The translations under genes were made by a program, and so were the position numbers. 64,000 bases of DNA, taken from NCBI GenBank assembly GCA_012862575.1, contig BLSF01000003.1, positions 930,001 through 994,000 of the forward strand, given 5' to 3'. A model generated the notes under the pieces. The model was not told the origin of the DNA and searched no databases. It saw only the letters and a list, made by a program, of their open reading frames with translations. Of the stretch, positions 1-9,514 are shown piece after piece. Source of the DNA: Parietichytrium sp. I65-24A. Lineage: Eukaryota; Sar; Bigyra; Thraustochytrida; Thraustochytriidae. Numbering within the stretch: position 1 is the first letter of the stretch; each line of letters begins with the position of its first letter.

Positions 1-1096
1 CGCTCCTCAGAGCCTCGTTCGCAACTATAGAGCCAGTGCCGAGCACGCCTCCCGTCAAGCTGCCTCCGCGGTGCAGCTCCGCAACAATGATTGCCCTCTT
101 GCTAACGTTCTGCAAGTAGAAGACGCTCCCCAGCTCGGGTTGCACGTGTTGCTCGGAACCATCTTGTTGTCTGCACTTGATGACGCAGAACGCCTCCAGC
201 GGGCAGCGAGCATCAATCTTCGCAACTTGGCATTTTAGCACGTACACCTTCCGCCCCGAAAGATTCTTCTCCATTCCGACATCCCTCACGTTCCGAGAGT
301 CCCGTCTCTTCCCCGTCCAACATCCCCGACCCAACATTAAGCGTGGGGAGTACTCTGGAATCTTTCCTCGTCCAAATTTTACATTGAGTTATTCGGAATC
401 ACCCGACCATATAGCCTTGTCTCCCGCAAAGGCGCACAGTACCCCCCATATATGCGTTGACATTAAGTAGATCATCATCACCATCATCTTGAGTCAACAT
501 TCCCAGAAAAGTTGCGATCCTCGTCGCAAGGGTGGGTGAACGAGTCAAGCCGAGCTTTTCGCTTGCTGAAATTGAAGAGCAGATTGGCGCTGTGTCCTCA
601 GCAGCAAGCGTCTACTTCGGCGTCCGTTCAAATAGTTCCCTGTTGCAATTTTACTTTTCTTAAATTCTTAATTTTGACTTGTACAACAGCTTAGGTCCGC
701 CTTTCTCCACAAAGAACAATTGGGGGGACGCACTTGAAAGATCCAAAGACCCAAACGCCCTGTATCCCAGCCCTGTCAGACGACGTCAAACAAAACTGTT
801 CTGTTTTTCTGACCTCACGCCTCGGATAGTGTGCAAAGAAAGACGCTAAAGGTTTTAGCTGCGCAGCACATTTTGGAATTTTGGAAAAAGAAGGAAAGAA
901 AGGTAGATCATTGGTGTATTTTGGACAAGAGAAAAAGAAATAGTAGCAGAATTTGAGTGATTCAATGTTGAGTGCATGGGTGTGTGGAGGGGGGAGGAGG
1001 GAGCAAGTTGTGAGCGAGGTTACAGTGGGTTGCGAAACCGCAACCAAAATGAAAAGTGTGAGAATTTTTGACGACGCGCTCCTTCACTTCGTGGGA
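1..1096. other. Non-coding left edge
   Basis: No recognisable gene. The longest ATG frame, 177..470 (+, 97 codons), has no recognisable family and lies within a diverged dispersed repeat (see 183..458). The interval 470..1096 is AT-richer and holds the 3' flank of the minus-strand MAPKK gene. Confidence 0.5.
183..458 (+). repeat. Diverged dispersed repeat, copy A
   Basis: Two blocks here recur in the same order at 3826..4054. One contains GCAGAACGC and CTTCGCAACTTGGC (about 184..240). The other is a block of about 43 bp (416..458) ending CCCCCATATATGCGTT. Intervening DNA differs in length. The copies were matched by eye, so the full extent is uncertain. No transposase or terminal repeats are visible. 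Confidence 0.5.
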
Positions 1097-2122
1097 CTAA
1101 TCCGACATTCGCACGTCATTTCCACACTGTGCATCCATGATATGGAGCCAGTTTCGAACAATCGCTTGGCATGCAGGCACGCTCACAGCGCCATTTACTT
1201 CAAGCCAAGGCGCTCCGAGAAGTATTTCGACCGGAACGCGCTCCCTAGGGTCCTTTTGAAGACAACATCTGATGAAGTCGACGAAGTTCGGGGACGCTTC
1301 TCCTTCCGGAATCGGAGGAGGGGATTCTAAAATGGTCTGTGCCGTCTCAATGTGTGCCACGGATTTTGGGTATGGGTATTTGCCCGCGAAGCATTCTAGA
1401 ATGGCCAAGCCCAAGCTCCAAATGTCTGAGGCGTAGGAGTACGGGCATGACTGAATACGCTCTGGTGACATGTATTTGAAAGTTCCCACAAAGGTCTGAC
1501 AGAGCCCAATGCTGTTTTCCAATTCTTTCGAGATGCCAAAGTCCGTCAGCTTCACTTCGCCATTCGAGTTGCAGAGAATGTTTTGCGGCTTTACATCGCG
1601 GTGAACGCGATTCTCGTGACGAAGATAACCAAGTCCCCAGAGGCACTGAAAGGTAATTGCAGCGAGCGGCTGCTCTGGAATTCGCCCGTAGGTTTTCAGA
1701 ACATTGTGCAGGCAACCCTTGTCCATATATTCGAGAGCAATGCTGATTTTCGAGCCTTCGTGGAAAAATGCACCGTAGAACCCAACGAGGCAGGCGCACT
1801 CCGCCTCGTAAAGGGCCTGGATCTCTTCGATAATCTGCTGGCGCTTGGACTTTTCGAACATATTGATCACTTTCAATGCCATGAACTTTCCACTTCGATG
1901 TTGCACAAGGTTCACGCAGCTTGAAGCTCCGTGTCCGATTGTCTTTACGAGCTGTACATCGTTCCCACTCAAGCCGTGGTAAACCTTTTCTTTGTGGGCA
2001 ACAGCCACTCCGTTTGATGAGATCTCCACTTTACCTCTCACAAACTGACCGTTTTGAATCGCAAAGCTGTCTTCCAGGTTACCGTCCCCAATCTCGTTGA
2101 GATCCAGTGTGAGGCCTTTCAT
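1097..2122 (-). CDS. MAP kinase kinase (MAPKK), plant-type activation loop
   Basis: Dual-specificity protein kinase of the STE7/MKK family, expected to phosphorylate a MAP kinase in the cytoplasm. The 341-residue protein has a glycine loop GHGASS (about 63-68), the ATP-binding Lys in ALKV (84), HRDVKPQN (174-181), DFG (194-196) and SPE (219-221). The loop carries Ser204 and Thr210 separated by five residues. This S/T-x5-S/T spacing is typical of plant MKKs; animal MEKs have S-x3-S/T. The open frame extends upstream to 2536, but that stretch encodes a poly-Cys tract from a CAG/CTG repeat and looks like 5' leader. I therefore chose the ATG at 2122, which begins MKGLTLDLNEI. No NTF2-like tail or docking domain was recognised. 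Kinase assignment is firm and MKK subfamily likely. Confidence 0.88.
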   Translation of the reverse strand: MKGLTLDLNEIGDGNLEDSFAIQNGQFVRGKVEISSNGVAVAHKEKVYHGLSGNDVQLVKTIGHGASSCVNLVQHRSGKFMALKVINMFEKSKRQQIIEEIQALYEAECACLVGFYGAFFHEGSKISIALEYMDKGCLHNVLKTYGRIPEQPLAAITFQCLWGLGYLRHENRVHRDVKPQNILCNSNGEVKLTDFGISKELENSIGLCQTFVGTFKYMSPERIQSCPYSYASDIWSLGLAILECFAGKYPYPKSVAHIETAQTILESPPPIPEGEASPNFVDFIRCCLQKDPRERVPVEILLGAPWLEVNGAVSVPACQAIVRNWLHIMDAQCGNDVRMSD

Positions 2123-2320
2123 TTTGACCTTCAAGCGATGTTCCAAAAGACGAAAGAGAGAGTCCTTCTGCGATGTCGCGATGCCCACCCTGCGTTCCAA
2201 GACTTTCTTCTCAGGGCGTCGTTGTTCCTGCAAGACCTCCCTTGAGTAACAAAATCTAGCGGTACAAATTACTTCTGGCCTTTCCCTCCGCCAATTCTCT
2301 TGCCACCAGCACCACCGCCA

Positions 2321-2348
2321 GCAACAGCAGCAGCAGCAGCAGCAGCAG
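2321..2348 (+). repeat. (CAG)n trinucleotide repeat in MAPKK leader
   Basis: About nine CAG units lie on the plus strand, reading CTG on the transcript strand, roughly 200 nt upstream of the chosen MAPKK start. If translated in the upstream open frame it would give poly-Cys, which argues that this part is untranslated. Confidence 0.85.
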
Positions 2349-3825
2349 ACAAGGGGGAAGATCTCAGTGCAGGACGCGCAGCTTGAGCGCGATCGAGCGT
2401 TTATCGAGGTACTCGCAACTGCACTCCTCCTCAGGCTACCAACTTGATCTTTGCCGAGTGTGACTCGGTGACTGAGGTGAGTAAGTCGGTGAGTCGGCGC
2501 GGACTCTCCTACGCGGACCCCTGGGTACGATAACACTACCGTTCAGTCACGCGGACGAGCGATTGCGATTGCGAGAGCGAGAGAGAGCGGGTGTGTTTTC
2601 CGAGCAATTTATTCGAGAATTACTTGCGCATTTTCTCTCGCTTTCTTTTCTCCTCTGCATACTCTGCATACTCTGCATGCAAGTTCTCTGCATTTCCCCC
2701 ACTTTCCCATATAAGTACATATAATAAGTACCCTAGGATCCCTAGGATTCATTCTCTAATAACTCACTGGGTCTACTGATGTCTACTGGGTCAGCCCGAG
2801 CGATGCTATGGTTAGAGGTATATGGGGGTAGTCGGGACGACGAGGTAGCTTCCTACCACTCCGTCATGGGGCAACAATAGGGTTCGTGTTTATATATACT
2901 TACCGGTATGTGTAGAAGAGGCGCTCCAACGCTTTTTGCGGAACGGAACGAGCTTCTTGGCCCGATGCTACGCGGTTTGAGATAGTTTGAGATGGTTTGA
3001 GATGTTTGAGAAAAAGTTGATGTTTGAGAAAAGTTTGGATTATGTTCGATAATGGGGAGACATGTTTGTTTGATGATGTATCGATTGATTATTCTGATAA
3101 GCTTGGCATCATTTGGTCGCATGAACTGTTAAAATGATATGTATTGGGCACGCCGGCATCAACACATCGACAAATATCGACGACATCGACGACATCGACT
3201 TGCGGGGAGGACAGCCCAGGAGGAAGAGGAGAAATGTTTTTTTCTTACTGTGTTAAAATTGAAAGTCGGAAGATTGTTGTTGTTTCGTTTCTCTGGCAAG
3301 CCTCAAGCAACTGGAGGTGTGGTTTTGAGTGCCAGCCTCTTAACGCTTGCTTACGCTCGACGTCTTTCCTTTGCTAACGCTTGGTTGCGTACAGGTATAG
3401 GCTTGCTGTCAAGTCGAAAAGTGCGTGAAAGCTTTCATGCGGATGGAACCTGCTTGTCTCACGAGTGATATCTGCCGTCCCTTGGTTCAGAAGAATTGGC
3501 AAGTTCGACGGAGAAGCGCTTCTCGAGCTCAAATCTCTTCAACTATCCATCGTCTCCATTATCTTTCGCCCTCAAGGGTGTCGTGGATCGCTTAGTCATC
3601 CCTGTTTCTTGCAGCCCCTTCCTCATGACGTGCTTCCGCTGCTGTGCAAGTCTTTCAGGGACGAGTGTACAGAATGGGTCCGCGCGTGATCTTCTTCCTA
3701 GGTTCCAGTTCCCCATCAAACTGCCTTTCGGATGCAGGCAGCTCGGCAGTGATATATAGCCGGAGAGGAGGCTACGCAATTCCGGTCGCACGCCTTGCTT
3801 TTGATGCTTTGCGCGCAATACAATA

Positions 3826-4054
3826 CCGCAGAACGCTTCGCAACTTGGCGACTTTGCACGCACATAAACATACATACACCCCTCACGTTATCCCTCACAC
3901 CCACACTCATCGGCCCATTTTTGACAGGGAGGGGGGCAGGGAGGCACTCTGTGCCTTCATACCAGAATCCAGATTATCGGATGGATTAAATATACAAATG
4001 ATTCCGCTAAAGCTGTCTCACCGCAAAGGTGCTATATACCCCCATATATGCGTT
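3826..4054 (+). repeat. Diverged dispersed repeat, copy B
   Basis: Matches copy A at 183..458 in two ordered blocks, GCAGAACGCTTCGCAACTTGGC (split here across 3831..3852) and the 4013..4054 block ending CCCCCATATATGCGTT. It ends about 215 bp upstream of the coiled-coil gene start, so it could be a shared upstream element rather than a mobile fragment. Confidence 0.5.
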
Positions 4055-4269
4055 ACGACCGAAGCAAAAGTGACTTGAACTTGTTGAACCTCGATCACGG
4101 ACTTCGTGGCGATGATTGAAGTATTCATTCAATTGAAAGTTGAAAGTGAGCGAGCGAGAGTGCTTGGGACGTACAGGATTGACGGAGGCTCCGAAAGCGG
4201 ACCTGCATGAAACAACTTCGAGGGCGATCAATCCGGAAAGGAATGACTGCAAGGTGACGGAAGATCAAG

Positions 4270-5307
4270 ATGGCTGAAGAGGCCTCGAGCGAAGCCGCCA
4301 GTACCTCGAAAGGCAAACGGAAGACCACGTCGAAAACGGTGGAAGACCCGATGTATGCCGGCAATAAAGTCAAAGATGTCGTGGAGTTGCTGGATGCTGC
4401 GATGCAGATGCAAGAGAATGCTGGCGAAAGGGACAGGCTGCAGAAGGAGAATGAGGAACTGAAAAGGCTGCTTGCGGAGAGCGCAAAGGGTGAAGAGGAT
4501 CTCAAAGACCAACTTGCTTACGTGAAACAACAGCTGGTGGAGTCCTCAGACACCTCGATAGACAGCTTGCAGAAGAAGTGCGCCAATTTAGAGCGCCTTC
4601 TCGAGAACGAAAGGGACGAATTTCACAAAGCCCGGTCGGTGTTGGAGCAACAGCTTGCAAAGCAAACGAGGGATGCTGCTGCAAGGGTTCGGCAGCTGGA
4701 AAATGAGCTCTCCGAGCTGACAGAATTCGCTAAGGTGAAGCTACGAATGGACGAGGAGCTTCACAGACTCTCTCGTGAGAACGCCACACTGAAGAATGAG
4801 CGAAACGAGGCGCTGGAGAATCTCGAGGCAGAGTTTGCGCACAAACTGGGCATCATGGAAGGGGAGAAACAGCACGAGGTGGACGAAATGCGAGGGAATA
4901 TTGAGCGTTGCGTCGAGCAGGCCAGGCGGGACGGTGAGAATCAGGCCAAAAAGGAAAGCATGATTCTTGAAGAAGAATTGAGAATAGCTACAAGTCAAAT
5001 TGAAAAGCTTATGAATAAAGTCCAGCAAACCGACAAAGAAAACCTCGCTCTACGATCCCGGCTCGAGCTTGTCGGGAGGTCCGAGGAAGACTTGGCAAAG
5101 GAGAAATTAAAGTATAAACAAATGGTTTCTTGCGCCAAAAAGACTCGCCAGGGCCTGGAGAAAGACGCTGCGAGTCCATGCGATGCCGAAAGGCGTACCG
5201 TGATCCCGCCTTCTCCAAATAAGCCGGAAAAGCCGATCTCCTCTCCGCGTGCAAAATCCCTGCGACAACAAAACCATGAGAAATTCCGCAATCGGTATTT
5301 TCCTTGA
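4270..5307 (+). CDS. Coiled-coil protein of unknown function
   Basis: The 345-residue protein is mainly long coiled coil from about residue 35 to 290, with heptad-like runs such as ERDRLQKENEELKRLL and RQLENELSELTEF. It has a short charged N-terminus (Ser/Thr/Lys-rich, 1-25) and a basic Pro/Ser tail (PPSPNKPEKP, then SPRAKSLRQQNHEKFRNRYF). No globular domain, membrane segment or signal peptide is visible. Its 3' end faces the 3' end of B9D1, 108 bp away. Because the organism appears to be ciliated, a ciliary or basal-body role is possible, but nothing in the sequence shows it. Coding status is well supported by the long, compositionally consistent frame. Confidence 0.8.
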   Translation: MAEEASSEAASTSKGKRKTTSKTVEDPMYAGNKVKDVVELLDAAMQMQENAGERDRLQKENEELKRLLAESAKGEEDLKDQLAYVKQQLVESSDTSIDSLQKKCANLERLLENERDEFHKARSVLEQQLAKQTRDAAARVRQLENELSELTEFAKVKLRMDEELHRLSRENATLKNERNEALENLEAEFAHKLGIMEGEKQHEVDEMRGNIERCVEQARRDGENQAKKESMILEEELRIATSQIEKLMNKVQQTDKENLALRSRLELVGRSEEDLAKEKLKYKQMVSCAKKTRQGLEKDAASPCDAERRTVIPPSPNKPEKPISSPRAKSLRQQNHEKFRNRYFP

Positions 5308-5415
5308 ACGCGTCTTTGGCAGGAATTGGCGCCAGAAGACTGCAACTGACCACAGGCTTTCAAAAAGAACAGTCATCTGTACTCCCCCCATTGGTAGACG
5401 CTGAAGCGAAGCAAT

Positions 5416-6201
5416 TTACAAGCTGTTGCTGATCGGTGTGTGAATGTCATCGTGCACGGGGCCGCGAAACACCACACCTTTATTACGGAATCCTCTGGTC
5501 AATATGTCTACTTTAATGTGCACCGAGCCTGCCGTCTCGGTGAATAAGTCAAATCTATCTTCGCTCGAATAGACGAGGTCTTTGTGGTCAAGGTGAGAGC
5601 TTGTACCCATGAAATAATTAAAAATTTTCTCTGAAAGGCTTCCCTGTGGCTTCCATAATACGCATTCTATCTCGTGCTCTCCAGGGAGCATTGGAACATG
5701 CACAACTCCGTACCCAGCTGCGATTAGAGAAAGTACAACGATTGTCAGGTGAATCAACGCGCAAGGCAAGATAGCAACACACAATGTGGAGACTTACAGA
5801 GCTCGTGACGGCCGTATTTGTCTTCATGCCAGACTTCCAAATTCAATTTTGGCCAGCCTTGCATTGATGCTGTGCTATAGTACAAGTCGAGGGGGTGATT
5901 CCACACAACCAGACTTTCGTGAAACCCCTCCGAGCGGCAAAGCTGCGTCTGCCCCTGAAAACCTCCATCCAGCTGGCTCCACTTGTCATTTCCCGTGACA
6001 AAGTCAAATTTGCAGAACAAGACCTTTTGATCAAACCCGGAGGCACCGAGCAGCTCGCCCAGCACATGAACTGCAGTGTCACCCGCGCAGGTTCGCGCAC
6101 AAACATAAGCAAGTACTGCACTTAGACCACCTTCTCACTCCCGCAATCGATGAAGCTCACCCGCGCCGCTTTTGGCGCGCAAACAACTTACCTTCAGGCA
6201 T
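5416..6201 (-). CDS. B9D1: B9 domain protein B9D1 (ciliary transition zone), three exons
   Basis: B9D1 is a component of the MKS/B9 complex that gates the ciliary transition zone. Proposed coding exons on the minus strand are 6201..6192 (10 nt), 6070..5798 and 5717..5416, joined by introns 6071..6191 and 5718..5797 (donors GTAAGT, acceptors GCAG). The spliced 194-residue product has the B9 landmarks VVWNHPLDLYY, QGWPKLNLEVW, YGRHEL joined to SGYGVVHVP, then GEHE, FNYFMG and the SVHIKVDILTRGFR C-terminal strand. Remembered human B9D1 (about 204 aa) has the same landmarks in order (VWNFPIDV, GWPQ, GYGAVHVP, FMG). The second junction restores a perfect B9 reading. The tiny first exon (MPE plus a split Val) is the weakest part, and an upstream exon is possible. 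Confidence 0.8.
5718..5797 (-). other. Intron 2 of B9D1 (80 nt)
   Basis: The donor reads CTCT|GTAAGT and the acceptor CTAATCGCAG|CTGG on the minus strand. Removal joins YGRHEL to SGYGVVHVP, the conserved B9 core, in frame. Confidence 0.85.
6071..6191 (-). other. Proposed intron 1 of B9D1 (121 nt)
   Basis: Donor GAAG|GTAAGTTG and acceptor CACTGCAG|TTCATG on the minus strand. The acceptor is supported because the B9 reading FHVLGELL/VHVLGELL starts there. The donor and its 10-nt upstream coding piece are the best visible partner but unproven. Confidence 0.5.
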
Positions 6202-7569
6202 CGTTCCTGAGCTCTTTCAAGTCTAACTTGGACCCTGCGCCACTTTCTCTCCGCTTGGCTGTCTCTTCGCGGCCATCTGCCATCATCCATTGCATTGTAC
6301 GTACTATTTTCCTCCAGTGACCGTTTTAATCCATGGGTGCCTTATCCTTATTGTTTTAGCTATACAAAAATATAATCAACGTTTGAAAGCCTTTAAAGTA
6401 AACTCACAGGTCCCAAATTTGGCTTGCTAATAGCTTCTCGCATTGCGCCTGTTTGTGTATCAGCGCTATCAGCGCATGCAATGGCCAAGCAGCAACCTCT
6501 GATTTGCTGGCCAATAAGCACTTCAGTTCGACTTTGCGCTTGCTTGGTTCCGCTTAGCAGACACTTGTATCAAAAGGAGCTGAGGAAACTCTCTTGTCTA
6601 CGTTGTTCTCTACGGCTTCGTGTACTTGACTCAGATCTGCCTCTTGAGTAGATAGAGCAAGTGCAGCCGTGACGTCCTCCTTTTCGCGGTGAGCGCGGGC
6701 TTCTCGGTACTCCGTTCGTGAGCGATGTATGACAAGTGTAGTTTCTTGGGGATTCCCTTGTGATGTGTACCCCCACAGGATCCTTCCTCAAGTTTTTGAG
6801 GATTCTCGTTAAGAGCTGGATCACCGCGAATGAAAAAGCACGCTCTGCGGGCTCAAGTTCTGCTGCCCTTGCATTTTGCTGGAAGAGATTTCCCTTCGAT
6901 TGTGTTGATGTCAGTACTTTCCAGATCATCACGTGGTACGAGAAATGAAGCCAATGCACCATCTCCTTTGTCTCGGAACTCCACATTCAAGCTTCCGTCT
7001 CTCACACCTCGACACCGACTCGCTTGAGAGGGACTGTAAATATAAATATAAACATAAACATTCCCAGCCTCGTCTCGCATCCATCAACCAGACCGCCATC
7101 GAAGCTCTCCGTCTCAGACTTCCGATCTCCCCATCCACCAAGCCTTTTTCTCCCGCAGCAGACACACGGCAAAAAGGGGAAAGGGCACCAGACCTAGCTC
7201 TAATCGGCACGAAGCTCCTATTCTCCGCACCACCAGCTTCATCATTAGCTGCGACTCTTCGCATAAATCGCAAGCCCATTCATTGACAGTGAACAACTAT
7301 CATGATCATACGATGTCCTCTCCAATGCAAGTACGAAATACAATCGAATAAATATCTTTAGTGTGCACCAACCATCCAGCCGGGCCCAAGAGTAACTGCC
7401 AGGTCACAGACAGACAGTCAACTGCACAGTGCACAGTGCACAGTGCACAGAGCGAGCCCAAAGAGGGAGAAAGAGAGGGACAGAGGATAACGTGATCCGT
7501 CCACCAAGGGCGAGGGTCAGGAGGAGGAGGAGGAGGCGGAGAGATCCTTATAAAGAGCGAAGCGAGTGC
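6202..7569. other. Intergenic, divergent upstream of B9D1 and methyltransferase
   Basis: No recognisable gene. Short overlapping frames on both strands have no family features. An AT-rich run of ATAAA words lies at 7037-7060, a triple GCACAGT direct repeat at 7430-7450, and a GGA-rich tract at 7521-7540 just before the next gene. Confidence 0.5.
7549..7554 (+). promoter_or_regulatory. TATA-like box upstream of methyltransferase
   Basis: TATAAA in the context CCTTATAAAGAG. It lies 15 nt before the ATG at 7570 and 43 nt before the in-frame ATG at 7597. If it is a functional TATA box, transcription would begin near 7580 and translation would start at 7597. Confidence 0.35.
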
Positions 7570-8664
7570 ATGGCGGCAGTTGTCAAAGCGTCCCAGATGG
7601 ACGCGTCCCAAGAGTTTGCGGGAGAGGCAGGGGGCGCGGGGAACTGGCCCGGTAAGGCTGGGAGAGACTGGGATGCGGAGGGGAAAGAGCTGTCAAATAG
7701 GTTTTCTAAGGTGAACAGGGTGCTGAATAAACTGCACGAACACGTTTCGCCAAAGTTTACGAAGAAGGAGCGCGAGATCCTCGGTATCGAGAACGAGTAT
7801 GGCGGGATTACTGGGACGCTTTCCCCGAGCTCGTTCGTCAGGCTCGCGAAAGCTTTAAGCGGGCTGCCGGTGCCCAATACACGATACGCGCACAAACAGG
7901 CACCTGGCGATGAGGACGATGGCGAGAGCCGGGGAGACGATCGGCTGCCACTGCTTGGGCAAGACTATCGACTGGAAGGTGGCGTAAGCGTCTTCTGCGA
8001 TATTGGCAGCGGGACCGGGAGGCCCTCCTTTTACTTTGGGTGCCTCGGACTTCGGGCCAGCGTGGGCTTTGACATTGACCCCATGCAGGTGTTCAACAGC
8101 TGCAATGGACAGCGACGGCTGGACATGGACAAGCAATCTCCTTTGAACACCCCAGTGCTCTTCCAGACTGGCGACGTAGGCGCCATGACGAGCCTGGATC
8201 CTTGCACTCACGTATATGCTTTTCTCGGATACCCTGACATTGTGCGGCAGACTGCTCTTTTGGTGGCGAGAACATCCTCTATAAAGGTGTTCGTGCCGGT
8301 GGTCCTTCACGGGAACGAGATCGGCGTAACTGGCATGTTGGAGGAGGATCCCAACGGCGGGATGGAGTCGCGTGTGATAAGACTCAACGGGATGAAAATG
8401 TCCAGCGGCCGTGCCTACCACGCATACCTCATTCCAATGACCCGTTGGCGCAGAGCGCAAGTGCTGAAGAAATGCGACGAAGGCGATGCCTCCGACAAAA
8501 TTCTCGAGCCGTTCTTCGCCCCATCGCTCGAGTCAATCATCTCCAGCACAGACGGTGTCGCAGTCTACAACCAGGAGCTGGGCCAGCGCCTGCTAGACTC
8601 GTGCTTCCCTGGCACTCGGCTCTCCAAGCGCCAAACGCGCGCCGCCAGCCGCCATCTCGCATGA
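7570..8664 (+). CDS. SAM-dependent methyltransferase, DOT1-like fold
   Basis: The 364-residue protein has a class I (Rossmann) methyltransferase core. Motif I is VFCDIGSGTGRPSFYFG (about residues 139-155), followed by an acidic end to strand 2 (GFDIDPMQV) and a motif IV-like segment VYAFLGYPDIV. The order and the DIGSGTG form resemble DOT1-type histone H3K79 methyltransferases, but the substrate cannot be read from sequence. The N-terminal about 90 residues are charged and probably helical, and the C-terminus is basic (RLSKRQTRAASRH). Two in-frame ATGs are possible (7570 and 7597), and a TATA-like box favours the second. The frame upstream of 7570 encodes an Arg run from a GGA-rich tract and was excluded. 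Methyltransferase fold likely, DOT1 relationship tentative. Confidence 0.72.
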   Translation: MAAVVKASQMDASQEFAGEAGGAGNWPGKAGRDWDAEGKELSNRFSKVNRVLNKLHEHVSPKFTKKEREILGIENEYGGITGTLSPSSFVRLAKALSGLPVPNTRYAHKQAPGDEDDGESRGDDRLPLLGQDYRLEGGVSVFCDIGSGTGRPSFYFGCLGLRASVGFDIDPMQVFNSCNGQRRLDMDKQSPLNTPVLFQTGDVGAMTSLDPCTHVYAFLGYPDIVRQTALLVARTSSIKVFVPVVLHGNEIGVTGMLEEDPNGGMESRVIRLNGMKMSSGRAYHAYLIPMTRWRRAQVLKKCDEGDASDKILEPFFAPSLESIISSTDGVAVYNQELGQRLLDSCFPGTRLSKRQTRAASRHLA

Positions 8665-9514
8665 GTGCTCGAGAGCTCCTCCCCGTGACCCATGTACATC
8701 GACCTTCTCATCTTCGTCCTTCTCAGCGAGCGAGCGGAAGCCTCGCATCTACTAGCGCCGCCCGCTCGTTTAGCACGCATCCATCGCATCCATCGCACCC
8801 ATCGCCAGCTTGTATGCGCTCCTCTGTTGCGCCAACTCCGTCGCCATATCCGTCGCCGCCAAAACTTGGCTTCGTTCGTTCATTCGCAACCGCCACAACT
8901 TTGTCAAGTTGTTGTAATACAACAACAAGTACGAGCTCCTTGAAATGGACCACACCCCAAACAAAGACCACTGTGAAGACCGAGACAAAGAAGACAACGG
9001 CGGAGAGCGCAATCCCAGACTGTAAGCTAGAGAAGGACGTCAAAGACTTTGTGGAGATGATATGATCTTCATTCGTTCGACCTCTTCACCGTTTTTCTGA
9101 CAGCGAACGAACCCTTGCGCCCCTGCTGGCTCCAGCACGCTCTTCTGTTCTGTTCTGTTCTGTTCTCTTCTGTCCTGTCCTGTTCTGTTCTGTTCTGTTC
9201 TGTTCTGTTCTCTTCTCTTCTCCCGAGTCCCATCTCGTCAAAGCACACTCATCTTCGCTCCCTCCATCCCACTCTTCCACCGGCGCCGCCCTCTAACCTA
9301 ACCTAATCTAACCCATCCCCAGGGTGTCCCCGCGCACCTGCTCCCGTCCCAGCGTCCCAACGTCCCAGCGTCCCAGCGTCCTGGTGCAGCGTGGTGTCCG
9401 CGCACTCGTTGTTGCAAAAGTGAGTGCACACATTCTTTGTTGGTGTTGGCGTGGGGTACGCGGACCAAAGTGGTGGTGGTGGAGGACGGACGGGCGGGGG
9501 TGCGCGCGGCGCGG
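8665..9514. other. Intergenic between methyltransferase and SPRYD7
   Basis: No confident gene. A plus frame overlapping the methyltransferase 3' end continues to 9065, but it is Ser/Thr/Pro-rich and unrecognised. CATCGCATC/CATCGCACC words lie at 8770-8800, a TTCTG pentanucleotide repeat at 9141-9222, and CGTCCCA(A/G) units at 9346-9380. Confidence 0.5.
9141..9222 (+). repeat. (TTCTG)n pentanucleotide repeat
   Basis: Perfect and near-perfect TTCTG units, interrupted by TCTTC and TCCTG variants. It is about 290 bp upstream of the SPRYD7 start. Confidence 0.9.

Larger units (their letters stand above)
2123..4269. other. Intergenic region between MAPKK and coiled-coil gene
   Basis: No recognisable gene. 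It contains the MAPKK leader, short tandem words (CATACTCTG near 2660-2680, TTTGAGAT variants at 2977-3030, GACATCGAC at 3178-3200) and copy B of a dispersed repeat. Several overlapping 60-144 codon frames between 3139 and 4078 show no family motif. Confidence 0.5.

Noticed and set aside
2123-2536. N-terminal extension of the MAPKK frame with poly-Cys
   Set aside because: It has no ATG in a sensible place, encodes a Cys run from a CAG/CTG microsatellite and a Trp/Cys-rich stretch, and has no family match. Best read as leader.
8445-9065. 206-codon plus frame overlapping the methyltransferase 3' end
   Set aside because: It overlaps a recognised gene in another frame, and its unique part is Ser/Thr/Pro-rich with no family feature. 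A non-ATG minus frame in the same place was also rejected.
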